A stretch of 64,000 nt of DNA from Rhizobium sp. RCAM05350 (lineage in GTDB: Bacteria; Pseudomonadota; Alphaproteobacteria; Rhizobiales; Rhizobiaceae): assembly GCA_024426085.1 (NCBI GenBank), contig CP087974.1, forward strand, positions 124,001-188,000, given 5' to 3'. Positions 8,934 through 18,995 of the stretch are shown in pieces. Within the stretch, counting starts at the first letter, position 1. Every line of letters starts with the position of its first letter. The notes beneath the pieces were generated by a model that saw only the letters and a list, made by a program, of their open reading frames with translations, did no database searches and had not been told where the DNA came from. The translations under genes and the position numbers were made by a program.

Positions 8934-11900
8934 ATGCATCTCCTCCTAGCCCAAAAAGGCACGATCACGGATGGCGAGGAGGCGATCGACCTCGGTCAGT
9001 CGCCGGCCGATATCCTGTTCCTGTCCGCCGCTGATACCGAGCTTTCGTCGATTGCCGCTGCCCGTCGGTCACGCGGCGGCCAGAAGAGCCTGCGGGTCGC
9101 AAGCCTCTTGACCCTCAAACACCCGATGTCGGTCGACACCTATGTCGAGCGCACCGCGCGCCACGCCAAGCTGATCATCGTGCGGCCGCTCGGTGGCGAC
9201 AGCTATTTCCACTATGTGCTGGAAGCGCTGCATGCGGCAGCCGTCACCCACAAATTCCAGATCGCCGCTCTACCCGGTTACGACAAGCCCGGATCCGGGG
9301 CTCGAACCGTTTTCGACGGTGTCCGCCGATGATCGCAACAGGATGTGGGCCTATTTCACCGAAGGCGGCGCCGACAACATGGCGCGGCTGCTGGGCTATG
9401 CCGAAGCCCTGATAGACGGTTCGGAAAAGCCCGAGCCGGCCGCTCCCTTGCTCAAAGCCGGCATCTGGTGGCCGAGCGCGGGTGTGATTGGCGTTGAGGC
9501 GTGGAAGGCGGCGGCGGGGTTTGGCGTCCAACAGGACCGGCCAACCGTCGCCCTTTGCTTCTACTGTGCACTCGTCCAAAGCGGTGAAACCAAACCGGTC
9601 GAAGCCCTGATCGTGCGCTTTCCGGCGAGGGTTTGACGGTCTTGCCGGTCTTCGTGTCCAGCCTCAAGGATGCGGTGTCGATCGGAACGTTAGAGGCCAT
9701 CTTTGGCGATGTGCCGCCGGATGTGGTGCTGAACGCCACCGGGTTTGCGGTGTCCGCGCCGGGCTCGGACTGCAAGCCGACGGTGCTCGAAGTCACCGAT
9801 GCGCCGGTGCTGCAGGTGATCTTTTCCGGTTCGTCACGATCAGCGTGGGAAGCCTCGGCTCAAGGCCTGATGGTGCGCGATCTGGCGATGAATGTCGCAC
9901 TGCCGGAAGTCGACGGCCGCATCCTGTCGCGCGCCGTGTCGTTCAAGGCCGCCGCAGTCTACGACAACGCGGTGGAAGCAAATATCGTCGGCCATGAGCC
10001 GCTCGCCGACCGCGTCGCTTTTGTCGCCAAGCTGGCGGCCAACTGGGCAGGATTGCGCCGGGCAAAACCGAGCGAGCGCCGGATTGCCATCATCCTGGCG
10101 AACTACCCCAACCGCGACGGGCGGCTTGGCAACGGTGTCGGTCTCGATACGCCCGCCGGCACGATCGAGGTAATGAAGGCGATGGCCGCTGCCGGCTACA
10201 GGATCGACGAGATCCCTGACGGCGGCGATGCGCTGATCCGTTACCTCATGGACGGCCCGACCAATTCCGCGTGGGCGGATTGCGAAATCCATGAAACGCT
10301 TTCCTTGAGTCAATACAATGGGTTCTTCGCAACTCTTCCGGTTCAGATTCAGAATCAGGTTTCTGAGCGATGGGGCGATCCGGAGAGCGATCCGTTCTTC
10401 CGCGACGGCCGCTTTGCCCTGCCTTTGACCCGCTTTGGCGAAACGCTGGTCGGCATCCAGCCGGCGCGGGGTTACAATATCGATCCGAAGGAAACCTACC
10501 ATTCGCCGGATCTCGTGCCGCCGCATGGCTATCTGGCCTTCTATGCGTACCTGCGCCGTGAATACGGCGCCCATGCCATCATCCACATGGGCAAGCACGG
10601 CAATCTCGAATGGCTGCCGGGCAAGTCGCTGGCGCTGTCGGAAACCTGCTATCCCGAAGCCGTCTTTGGCCCGATGCCACATCTCTATCCGTTCATAGTC
10701 AACGATCCCGGCGAGGGAACACAGGCCAAGCGTCGCACCAGCGCCGTCATCATCGACCACCTGACGCCGCCGCTGACTCGCGCTGAATCCTACGGCCCGC
10801 TGAAGGACCTCGAGGCACTGGTCGACGAATATTATGATGCCGCCGGCGGCGACCCGCGCCGTCTGCGGTTGCTGAGCAAGCAGATCCTCGAACTCGTCCA
10901 TGACATCGGCCTCGACCACGATGCCGGTATCGGAACGTACCGACGCCGAGGACAAGGCACTCGAAAAGCTCGATGCCTATCTCTGCGATCTCAAGGAACT
11001 GCAAATCCACGATGGCCTGCATATTTTTGGCGTCGCACCGGAAGGCCGGTTGCTGACCGATCTGACAGTGGCCTTGGCGCGTGTGCCGCGCGGGCAGAGC
11101 GAGGGCGGTGATCAAAGCCTGCAACGAGCGATAGCGGCGGACGAGGGCTTGGACTTCGATCCGCTGGATTGCACCCTCTCCGACCCTTGGCTTGGCGCGA
11201 AGCCCACCATTCTTGCTGACCTCGCCGACGTCCCTTGGCGAACAGCAGGCGACACTGTCGAGCGCATCGAGTTGCTGGCCGCCAAATTTGTTTCCGGCGA
11301 CTTACCGTGCCCGCAAGACTGGACCGCCACCCGCGCCGTTCTTGACGAGGTCGAAACTCGCCTCAAGCCCTCGATCACCCGATCCGGTCCGGCGGAGATT
11401 GCCGCCCTGATGACCGGCCTCGATGGTCGCTTCGTCGCTCCCGGCCCTTCCGGCGCTCCGACGCGGGCGGCCGGATGTCTTACCGACGGGGCGCAATTTC
11501 TATTCGGTGGACAGCCGGGCCGTGCCGACGCCGGCCGCGTTCGAACTCGGCAAGAAATCGGCGGAGCTGTTGATCCGCCGCTATCTGCAGGATCACGGCG
11601 ACTGGCCGACCTCTTTTGGTCTCACCGCATGGGGCACGTCGAACATGCGAACGGGCGGCGATGATATCGCCCAGGCCATGGCGCTGATCGGCACCAAGCC
11701 GGTCTGGGATATGATGTCGCGTCGCGTGACCGGCTACGAGATCGTACCGCTGGCAATGCTGGGCCGTCCGCGCGTCGATGTCACCTTGCGCATCTCCGGC
11801 TTTTTCCGCGATGCCTTTCCGGAGCAGATCGCCCTGTTCGACAATGCGGTCCGGGCCGTCGGCGCACTGGAGGAAGACGATGCTGACAATATGATCGCGG

Positions 11901-12678
11901 CACGGATGCGGGCGGAGACGACCCGTCTCGAGGCTGCCGGCATCGCGCCGAAGGACGCTGCACGACGTGCGTCCTACCGTGTTTTCGGTGCCAAGCCAGG
12001 CGCCTATGGCGCGGGACTGCAGGCGCTGATGGATGAAAGTGGTTGGGAGAGCCGCGCCGATCTCGCCGATGCCTATCTCACCTGGGGAAGCTATGCCTAT
12101 GGTGCCGGCGAAGACGGCAAGGCCGAGCGCGGGCTCCTTGAAGCGCGGCTGAAGACCGTCGAGGCCGTTGTCCAGAACCAGGACAATCGCGAGCACGACC
12201 TGCTCGACAGCGACGACTATTACCAGTTCGAGGGCGGTATGAGCCTGGCCGTCGAGCAGGTGGCTGGCACGCGCCCGACGATCTATCACAACGACCACTC
12301 CCGCCCGGAAAAGCCGGTGATCCGTTCGCTGGAGGAAGAGATCGGCCGGGTGGTGCGCGGCCGCGTCGTCAATCCGAAATGGATCGATGGCGTCATGCGC
12401 CATGGCTACAAGGGCGCCTTCGAGATTGCCGCGACGGTCGATTACATGTTTGCCTTTGCTGCCACGACCGGCGCCGTGCGCAGCCATCATTTCGAGGCCG
12501 TCTACCAGGCCTATGTGATGGATGAGCGCGTCCGCAGGTTCATGGAGGAGAAGAACCCTGAATGCGCTGCGCAGAAATGACCGACAAGCTGATGGAGGCC
12601 ATCGATCGGGGCCTCTGGTCGCCGCGCTCCAACTCGGCCCGGTTCGAACTGCAGGGACTGTCGACGGCGGCGGAATAG
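8934..12678 (+). CDS. cobN: Cobaltochelatase subunit CobN (about six frameshifts)
   Basis: Large subunit of the aerobic ATP-dependent cobaltochelatase CobNST, which inserts Co2+ into hydrogenobyrinic acid a,c-diamide. The start is ATG 8934, 6 bases after GGGAGG. Family blocks occur in order: TYVERTARHAKLIIVRPLGG, HMGKHGNLEWLPGKSLALSE, SGAPTRGRPDVLPTGRNFYS (after repair), TSFGLTAWGTSNMRTGGDD and the C-terminal EEEIGRVVRGRVVNPKW. Frame repairs are needed near 9288 (extra C), 9613 (missing base), 10937 (extra T), 11461-11466 (lost CG) and 12561-12576 (probably two extra A). The last one moves the stop from 12580 to 12678 and restores a tail containing MTDKLMEAIDRGLW. The restored size of about 1,250 residues matches the family. 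Confidence 0.93.
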
Positions 12679-12723
12679 CGGCGTTTGCCGTTCGAAAACA
12701 AACGAATTCGGAGAGGACACACC

Positions 12724-13369
12724 ATGAGTGACGACGACGTACAAGCAACCGAGACCGGCCCAGTCCACGATGAGGCGCGCCATGCCATGAAGATGGCGAA
12801 GAAGAAAACCGCTCGCGAAAAGATCATGGCGACGAAGACCGACCAGAAGGGATTGATCATCGTCAATACCGGCAAGGGCAAGGGCAAGTCGACGGCCGGT
12901 TTTGGCATGATCTTCCGCCATATCGCCCATGGTATGCCGTCAGCCGTCGTCCAGTTCATCAAGGGCGCTTGGGAAACTGGTGAGCGCGATCTGATCGAAA
13001 AACACTTCGGCGATGTCTGCCAGTTCTATACACTCGGTGAAGGCTTTACCTGGGAAACGCAGGACCGTTCGCGCTGACATCGCCATGGCCGAAAAGGCTT
13101 GGGAGAAGGCCAAGGAGCTGATCCGAGACGAGCGCAATTCCATGGTTCTGCTCGACGAAATCAACATCGCGTTGCGTTACGACTATATCGATGTCGCTGA
13201 GGTGGTGCGGTTCCTGAAGGAAGAGAAACCGCACATGACCCATGTGGTGCTGACCGGCCGCAATGCCAAGGAAGAGTTGATCGAAGCAGCCGATCTCGTC
13301 ACCGAGATGGAACTGATCAAACATCCGTTCCGCTCCGGCATCAAGGCGCAGGTCGGCGTCGAGTTCTGA
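12724..13369 (+). CDS. cobO: Corrinoid adenosyltransferase CobO (one frameshift)
   Basis: Cob(I)yrinic acid a,c-diamide adenosyltransferase (CobO/BtuR/CobA type): ATP-dependent 5'-deoxyadenosylation of the corrin cobalt. The start is ATG 12724 after GGAGAGG. The ATP loop is NTGKGKGKSTAGFG, and the later blocks VLLDEINIALRYDY and HVVLTGRNAKEELIEAADLVTE are diagnostic. The first frame ends in an in-frame TGA at 13075-13077 (TCG CGC TGA CAT). Removing one T gives QDRSRDIAMAEKAWE and about 214 residues. It is last in the riboswitch-controlled group; the gene that follows is on the opposite strand. Confidence 0.94.
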
Positions 13370-13381
13370 TCGGCTCTGCTT

Positions 13382-14167
13382 CTACCAGCCAATCCAGATC
13401 CGGACCGGATGGCCCGGATCTGCCAGAAGCTTGATCGCCAGCGATGCAGGTGATGACCAAGAGTGGCTTGATGATCTTTGCGCCGTTCTTCATGGCAGAA
13501 ACGGGAGCCGATCTGTGCCCCGGCAAACTGGCCCACGCCCATCAGCAGGCCGACCTTCCACAGAATCACGCCATAGAATGCAAAGACGATGAAGCCGCCG
13601 ATATTCGAGCCGAAATTCAGGAATTTGGTGTGCGCTGTTGCCTTCAAGACGCCGAAGCCGGCCAGCGTGACGAAACCCAGCATGAAGAAGGAGCCCGTGC
13701 CGGGGCCGAAGACGCCGTCGTAGAATCCGATCAGCGGAACGAAGATGAGGCCAAAGAGAAAAGGCGTCATCCGGCGCGTCTGGTCTACGTCGCTGATGTT
13801 CGGCTTGAGGCCGAAATAGAGAGCGATGGCGATCAGGAAAAACGGCAGCACCGCTTTGAGAACGTCTCCGGGAACGATCGTCGCCAGCGCCGCACCAAGC
13901 CCACCGCCAATCATGGCAAGCGCCGCCATCGGCAATTGTTCCACAATGTTCACATGGCCGCGCTGCGCATAGGCGATGCTGGCGGAGCCTGATCCGAACA
14001 GCGACTGCAGCTTGTTGGTGCCGAGCGTTTCTGAGCGGCGGAATGCCGGCGATCAGCATCGTGGGTATGGTGATCATGCCGCCGCCACCGGCGATGGAAT
14101 CGATGAAACCGGCTAAAAATGCGGCGGCGAACAGGAAGGCGAGGAGATGGGGAGCAAGATCGTGCAC
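13382..14167 (-). CDS. TauE/SafE (DUF81) family membrane permease (three frameshifts)
   Basis: Polytopic inner-membrane protein of the TauE/SafE family, which includes sulfite/sulfonate exporters; the substrate here is unknown. The start is GTG 14167 and the stop 13382-13384. The N-terminal half has the family motif GFIDSIAGGGGMITIPTML. The middle has LGTNKLQSLFGSGSASIAYA and GFYDGVFGPGTGSFFMLGFV. Repairs needed: near 14031 (plus TTCTGAG for TTCGAG), near 13497 (plus GGCAGAAACG for GGCGAAACG) and near 13440 (GCGC shortened to GC). The restored protein has about 260 residues and ends VRIWIGW. It is convergent with cobO, 12 bases apart, with no obvious terminator between. Confidence 0.85.
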
Positions 14168-14291
14168 GGGGAGACTCAGACAGCCAGAACGGATGGGAAT
14201 TCAACCACTGTTTGTCAGAGGTTTGCCGGAAATGCAAAGGAAGCAAAAAGGACCGTGCTAGTCCTTTCTGAAACCGCGCCGGGTTTATTCC

Positions 14292-14555
14292 CTATTTGAA
14301 GTGAGCCTGGGTCAGCACGTAGCTGTCGCGACGGTCGCGCGCATACGCCTTGCGGGCGATGTCATTCACCGAACTGCGCGCCGCATCGAAGGCCGCAAGG
14401 CAGTCGGCTTCGCTCGGAGCGCGCGAGACGATCCTCGGGAGGGCACCGATTTCAACGAAGAATTTGACCTCGAACATGCCGTCATGGCCGAGAAAGCGGA
14501 CGCGTCTCGCGGTTTCGTCATAACTGCGGCTGGTGTTCGGAAACGTCAATGCCAT
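14292..14555 (-). CDS. DUF1488 family small protein
   Basis: An intact 87-residue frame starting MALTFPNTSRSYDETARRVR. The pattern (short hydrophobic start, SRSYD, VRFLGHDG, FFVEIGALPRI, CLAAFDAARSSVNDIA, ending YVLTQAHFK) matches the DUF1488 family of small cytoplasmic proteins common in alphaproteobacteria. The function is unknown. It stands alone between the TauE-type permease and a second small gene on the same strand. Confidence 0.75.
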   Translation of the reverse strand: MALTFPNTSRSYDETARRVRFLGHDGMFEVKFFVEIGALPRIVSRAPSEADCLAAFDAARSSVNDIARKAYARDRRDSYVLTQAHFK

Positions 14556-14619
14556 GAAGAGATATGCCTTAAATTATTGAAATGCGTATCGTATTCGATG
14601 TCAAATCCTCCGCCTCTTT

Positions 14620-14787
14620 TCACAGGAGGCGGTTGTCTTCGACGGTGCGAAGCATGCGGCGCAGCTGTCCGTCGCTATCCGGCTTCTTGATTGTCTTGAT
14701 CACAACTTCAGCCGCGGTGCGCGCCGGTTTAGGCGCCGTCGCGGCAAGGACCTTGATCAGGGCGGGTTTTCTCTTGAAAAACATCAT
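14620..14787 (-). CDS. Small basic protein of 55 residues (hypothetical)
   Basis: The start is chosen at the ATG ending at 14787, preceded by GGAGG about 7 bases upstream. The product starts MMFFKRKPALIKVLAA and is Lys/Arg-rich with an alanine-rich middle and the end LRRMLRTVEDNRLL. A longer frame upstream to 14868 lacks a ribosome-binding site. I do not recognise a family. The strong ribosome-binding site and compact size make it a believable small protein. Confidence 0.55.
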   Translation of the reverse strand: MMFFKRKPALIKVLAATAPKPARTAAEVVIKTIKKPDSDGQLRRMLRTVEDNRLL

Positions 14788-15170
14788 GGGCAGTCCTCCT
14801 GCACCGGGTCGGCGGCAGGCCGCGAACGATCGATGCTGTTTTGCTAAATGCCCGCGCGCCGAACGCACAAAATCCTGTGGCTCGTGACGTCACTCATGTT
14901 GATTTGGTATCGCGGTGACAAGGAGCGGGTGTGCTCGCCATCGTCAGAAATATTCCAAGGCGGAATGCAATGCCGGAAGCATATGTGTCTTTTCTTAGAC
15001 ACCTTCGCCTGTCGTGGGCGTCAAATGAGGTTTAAGTGAGATCACGCTGCGGATCGGCGCGGATGATCTCCCGAAGTGCTGTAATCATCTGTATGACGCG
15101 GGCTGCGGCGCGAATGGCGCAATCCGGTTTGACCGGCCGGTTGGCCTCCGGTAAACAGGAGGGACGTGCG
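14788..15170. other. Intergenic region before the cobE group; no gene seen
   Basis: About 380 bases between the small minus-strand gene and the riboswitch-like stretch before cobE. I find no frame with family features. Divergent promoters for the small gene and the cobE-cobD group probably lie here. Confidence 0.35.
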
Positions 15171-15315
15171 ACGGTGCCCATCACGGTGGGCTGAAAGAGC
15201 GTCCGGTGCGGCCGACCCAGTCAGGGGGCTTCATCCGGTGCTGTCCAGACCGCTTCGAAGCCTTTGGCTGTCGAAGGCCCCGGCGCATAGTGATCATGCG
15301 GCTCGGGAGGCCCGT
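15171..15315 (+). ncRNA. Riboswitch-like stretch upstream of cobE (degenerate B12 element, tentative)
   Basis: Partial matches to B12-riboswitch blocks appear in order: GGTGCCC...GGGCTGAAAGAG with CCGGTGCGG (15172-15211), CATCCGGTGCTGTCC...CCGC (15232-15253), GCCTTTGGCTG (about 15260-15270) and CTCGGGAGGCCCG at 15302-15314 where a B12 box (C-A-GGAGACC) would be. Several core positions differ, including the GGGAA and GCCACTG elements. It precedes cobE-cobA-cobB-cobC-cobD, a group expected to be B12-controlled. It may be a diverged, decayed or error-damaged riboswitch, or coincidence. Confidence 0.3.
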
Positions 15316-15355
15316 TTTTGTGATACATCTGGATACCCACGATCAGGTAGGTGGC

Positions 15356-15844
15356 ATGCCGCTCGTTCTTGGCCTTGGCTGCGAGCGCGGCACGCCGAGC
15401 GACGAGGTGATCCTGCTCGCCGAGCAGGCGCTGGCCGCCGCCGAACTCGACCGCCACGCGCTTACCGGTATTGCCTCCCTCGAAAGCCGCGCGACTGAGC
15501 CGGCGATGATTGCAGCGGCCAAACATTTTTCCGTTCCCTTCATGGTTTTCGATGTCGGCACGCTGGAGGCGCAATCTTCACGGCTGGAAAACCCATCGGA
15601 TATCGTCTTTGCCTTGACCGGTTGCCATGGCGTGGCGGAAGCGGCGGCACTCGCAGCGGCGGGCAAGGCAAGCGCGCTGATCGTTCCGAAGATCAAGTCG
15701 GCCCATGCGACCGCGGCTATTGCCTGTGGGGTATTTGTCGAATCAAGTCAGCGTGTTGTCGCCGGACGCTGGCAAGATGAATCCGCATCTTCACATCTGG
15801 AATCAGGGCGCGGCGTGTCCGGGATTGCGGGAGCTGCGCCATGA
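15356..15844 (+). CDS. cobE: Cobalamin biosynthesis protein CobE
   Basis: Small protein of the aerobic cobalamin pathway, related to the C-terminal domain of CbiG. Its exact role is unsettled; it is thought to bind a corrin intermediate. The start ATG 15356 follows AGGTAGG; an earlier GTG at 15320 is possible. The 162-residue frame has MPLVLGLGCERGTPSDEV, LTGIASLESRATEPAM and the Gly-rich TGCHGVAEAAALAAAG that characterise CobE/CbiG_C. The stop overlaps the cobA start (ATGA), so the two are translationally coupled. It leads the cobE-cobA-cobB-cobC-cobD group. Confidence 0.88.
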   Translation: MPLVLGLGCERGTPSDEVILLAEQALAAAELDRHALTGIASLESRATEPAMIAAAKHFSVPFMVFDVGTLEAQSSRLENPSDIVFALTGCHGVAEAAALAAAGKASALIVPKIKSAHATAAIACGVFVESSQRVVAGRWQDESASSHLESGRGVSGIAGAAP

Positions 15845-16681
15845 CCGACGCTTTGTTTTCCGGCCTGCCCGAACTGGCGCCGGGTTCGGTCTGGCTCGTT
15901 GGCGCCGGTCCCGGCGATCCCGGCTTGCTGACCCTGCATGCCGCCAACGCTGCGCCAGGCCGATGTCATCGTCCATGATGCACTGGTCAACGCCGATTGC
16001 CTGAGCCTGGCAAAGCCCGGCGCCGTCCTGGAATTTGCCGGCAAACGCGGCGGCAAACCGTCGCCGAAACAGCGCGACATTTCCCTGCGGCTGGTCGAGT
16101 TGGCGCGCCAAGGCAAGCGCGTGCTGCGGCTGAAGGGCGGCGATCCCTTCGTCTTTGGGCGGGGCGGTGAAGAGGCCCTGACGCTGGTCGAGCACGGCAT
16201 CCCGTTCCGCATCGTGCCGGGCATTACGGCCGGCATCGGCGGGCTTGCCTATGCCGGCATTCCCGTGACCCATCACGAGGTCAATCACGCGGTGACCTTT
16301 CTGACCGGGCATGATTCCTCCGGTCTCGTTCCCGATCGCATCCATTGGGAAGGTATCGCCAAGGGCTCGCCGGTTATCGTGATGTATATGGCGATGAAAC
16401 ACATTGGCCAGATCGCGGCTAATCTCATGGCTGCCGGCCGTTCAGCTGACGAACCGGTCGCGTTCGTATGCAACGCCGCGACGCCCGAACAGACAGTGCT
16501 GGAAACGACCCTTGCACGGGCCGAAGCCGATGTCGTGGCGTCCGGGCTGGAGCCACCCGCCATCGTCGTCGTCGGCGAGGTGGTGCGCCTGCGCGCATCG
16601 CTCGACTGGCTAGGCGCTCTCGACGGGCGCGTTCTGACATCCGATCCGTTGTCGAGCCGGGCTTACAAGGATCCGGCATGA
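15841..16681 (+). CDS. cobA: Uroporphyrinogen-III C-methyltransferase CobA (one frameshift)
   Basis: SAM-dependent methyltransferase making precorrin-2 from uroporphyrinogen III (methylation at C-2 and C-7), the branch point from haem to corrin. Family signatures are VGAGPGDPGLLTL at residues 20-32, VLRLKGGDPFVFGRGGEE and VPGITAGIGGLAYAGIPVTH. One break near 15949 (AACGCTGCGC probably for AACGCGCTGCGC, loss of one GC) separates the first 37 residues from the rest. Repair gives HAANALRQADVIVHDALVN and about 280 residues. The start overlaps the cobE stop and the stop overlaps the cobB start, both as ATGA. Confidence 0.94.
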
Positions 16682-17982
16682 CCGGCCTGCTCATTGCGGC
16701 GCCATCCTCCGGTTCCGGCAAGACGACGGTGACGCTCGGATTGATGCGGGCTTTGCGCAATCGCGGTATCGCTGTGGCTCCCGGAAAGGCCGGACCGGAC
16801 TATATGATCCGGCCTTTCACACGGCCGCAAGCGGCAGGGCCTGCCTCAACTATGATCCCTGGGCCATGCGTCCGGATTTGCTGCGCGCCAATGCAGCCAT
16901 GCAGGTTACCGAAGGCGAGGTGCTGATTATCGAGGCCATGATGGGGCTCTTCGACGGGGCGATCGATGGCACCGGCTCGCCTGCTGATCTGGCGGCAATG
17001 CTTGGATTGCCGGTTGTTCTGGTGGTCGATTGCAGCCGCATGTCGCAATCGGTTGCCGCTCTTGTGCGTGGCTATGCGTCCCATCGGAACGACGTTCATG
17101 TAGGTGGCGTCATCCTCAACAAGGTCGGCAGCGATCGTCATGAAATGATGCTGCGCAATGCACTGGGCGAAAGCGGTATGCCGGTGCTTGGTGTCTTGCG
17201 CCACAGCGACGCCTTGAAGCTGCCGGAACGCCATCTTGGCCTCGTGCAGGCCGGTGAACACGGCGAATTGGATACGTTCATTACGCGTGCCGCAGCGCAG
17301 ATCGAACTGGGTTGCGATCTGGATGCACTCCTGTCTCTGGCCCGGTCGAGGCCGGTACCCCGTCCACAGGCCGATGTCCCACCGTTGAAACCGTTTGGCC
17401 AGAAAATCGCCATCGCCCGCGATATCGCCTTTGCCTTTTGCTACGAGCATCTGCTGTCCGGCTGGCAGAGCGCCGGCGCCGAACTGACATTCTTCTCACC
17501 CCTGGCCGACGAGGCGCCCGCAGACGATGCGGATGCCGTCTATCTGCCGGGCGGTTATCCCGAGCTTCACGCCGGGACCCTTGCCGATGCCGGCCGGTTC
17601 AAATCCGGCATGGCAGCCGCGCGGGATCGCGGTGTGCGCATCTTTGGTGAATGCGGCGGCTACATGGTGCTGGGCGAGGGACTTGTCGCAGCCGATGGCA
17701 AGCGCTACGGAATGCTCGGTTTCCTGCCGCTCACCACCAGTTTTGCCGAGCGCAAGCGGCATCTGGGATACCGGCGGGTCACCTCCGCTCGATGCCCGTT
17801 TTTTTGATGGTCCGCTGATGGCACATGAATTTCACTATGCCTCGATCCTGTCTGAGGGCGATGCCGACCGGCTGTTCGATACCGCAGATGCCGCAGGCAC
17901 ACCGCTCGGGCCTGCCGGGTTGCGGCGCGGACAGGTTGCTGGCTCCTTCATGCACATTATCGACATGGCCCGCTCCGTATGA
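16678..17982 (+). CDS. cobB: Hydrogenobyrinic acid a,c-diamide synthase CobB (two frameshifts)
   Basis: Glutamine-dependent amidase that converts hydrogenobyrinic acid to its a,c-diamide, the substrate for CobN. The N-terminal ATPase domain has the P-loop APSSGSGKTT (residues 8-17). The C-terminal glutaminase domain has the nucleophile Cys in IFGECGGYMVLGEG and a His in LMAHEFHY. Breaks are near 16804 (TATATGATCC, one base missing, probably TATATCGATCC, restoring GPDYIDPAFHTAA) and near 17783 (one extra base, restoring TPLDARFFDGPL). The restored length of about 434 residues fits the family. ATGA overlaps link it to cobA upstream and cobC downstream. Confidence 0.94.
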
Positions 17983-18983
17983 GTGCGCCAATCGTGCATG
18001 GCGGCGGTATCACCGAGGCTGGAGCCGTATTCGGCGGCAGGCCTGAAGACTGGCTGGACCTTTCGACCGGTATCAACCCCAATCCGGTAACGCTGCCCGA
18101 CATTCCGATCCAGGCCTGGCACCGTCTGCCGGATCGTCATCTGGTGGACGGCGCACGAAACGCGGCTGCCCACTATTATCGCAGCGGCGACGGGTTGCCG
18201 CTTCCTGTTCCCGGCACACAATCGGTCATCCAGCTGCTGCCGCGCCTTGCCGCGCCGGGCCGGCGCATCGCCATTTTCGGTCCGACCTATGGCGAATATG
18301 CACGGGCTTTCGTGAATGCAGGCTTCGCTGTCGATGAGATTTCTACACCCGATCAACTGACGCCCGATCATGGGTTGGCGGTTCTGGTCAATCCCAACAA
18401 TCCGACGGGACGTGCATTTCTGCCGGTTGATATCGCCGGTATGGCGCAGCGCATGAAGGCCCATGGCGGATTGCTGCTTGTCGATGAAGCCTTTGGCGAT
18501 ACCGAGCCGCATCTCAGCGTCGCCGCGCAGGCTGCCGGTTGCGACAATCTTATCGTCTTCCGTTCCTTCGGTAAATTCTTCGGCCTGGCGGGACTGCGGC
18601 TTGGTTTCGTCATTGCAGCGGAACCTGTTCTTTCGGTGTTTCAGGAATGGCTCGGACCCTGGGCGGTTTCGGGACCGGCGCTGGTGGTGGCGACAAAGCT
18701 GATGGGCGGCGATACGCAGGCGGTTCAGTCGTTGATCATGGCGCGCAAGAGGGGTCTAGAAGCGGTCTTGCGGCAGGCTCATCTCAAGATCATCGGCGGC
18801 ACCCCGCTCTTTACCCTGATCGAGCATGAACGAGCTTCAGAGCTGCACGAACACCTTTGCCGCGCTTGGATTCTGACGCGAAAATTCAGTTATGCGCCCT
18901 CTTGGCTGCGGATTGGACTTGCGCCGGATATGGCAGGCGATACACGCTTGGCGGATGCCCTGCGCGGCACGCACCTCGCCTGA
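17979..18983 (+). CDS. cobC: Threonine-phosphate decarboxylase / aminotransferase-like CobC
   Basis: PLP-dependent class I/II aminotransferase-fold enzyme of cobalamin synthesis. CobC/CobD(Salmonella)-type proteins make (R)-1-amino-2-propanol phosphate from threonine phosphate for the nucleotide-loop linker. The 334-residue frame is intact. Key blocks are STGINPNPV near the N-terminus, NPNNPTGR, LLLVDEAFGDTE and the PLP lysine in FRSFGKFFGLAGLRLGF. The start overlaps the cobB stop (ATGA). cobD begins 12 bases after its stop. The gene name follows the Pseudomonas denitrificans scheme. Confidence 0.93.
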   Translation: MSAPIVHGGGITEAGAVFGGRPEDWLDLSTGINPNPVTLPDIPIQAWHRLPDRHLVDGARNAAAHYYRSGDGLPLPVPGTQSVIQLLPRLAAPGRRIAIFGPTYGEYARAFVNAGFAVDEISTPDQLTPDHGLAVLVNPNNPTGRAFLPVDIAGMAQRMKAHGGLLLVDEAFGDTEPHLSVAAQAAGCDNLIVFRSFGKFFGLAGLRLGFVIAAEPVLSVFQEWLGPWAVSGPALVVATKLMGGDTQAVQSLIMARKRGLEAVLRQAHLKIIGGTPLFTLIEHERASELHEHLCRAWILTRKFSYAPSWLRIGLAPDMAGDTRLADALRGTHLA

Positions 18984-18995
18984 ACGGACCCTTCG

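Noticed and set aside
14292..14787. The two small genes as a toxin-antitoxin pair.
   Set aside because: The first is a DUF1488-type protein. The second is a basic peptide with its own ribosome-binding site and a 64-base gap between them. Neither shows toxin or antitoxin features.
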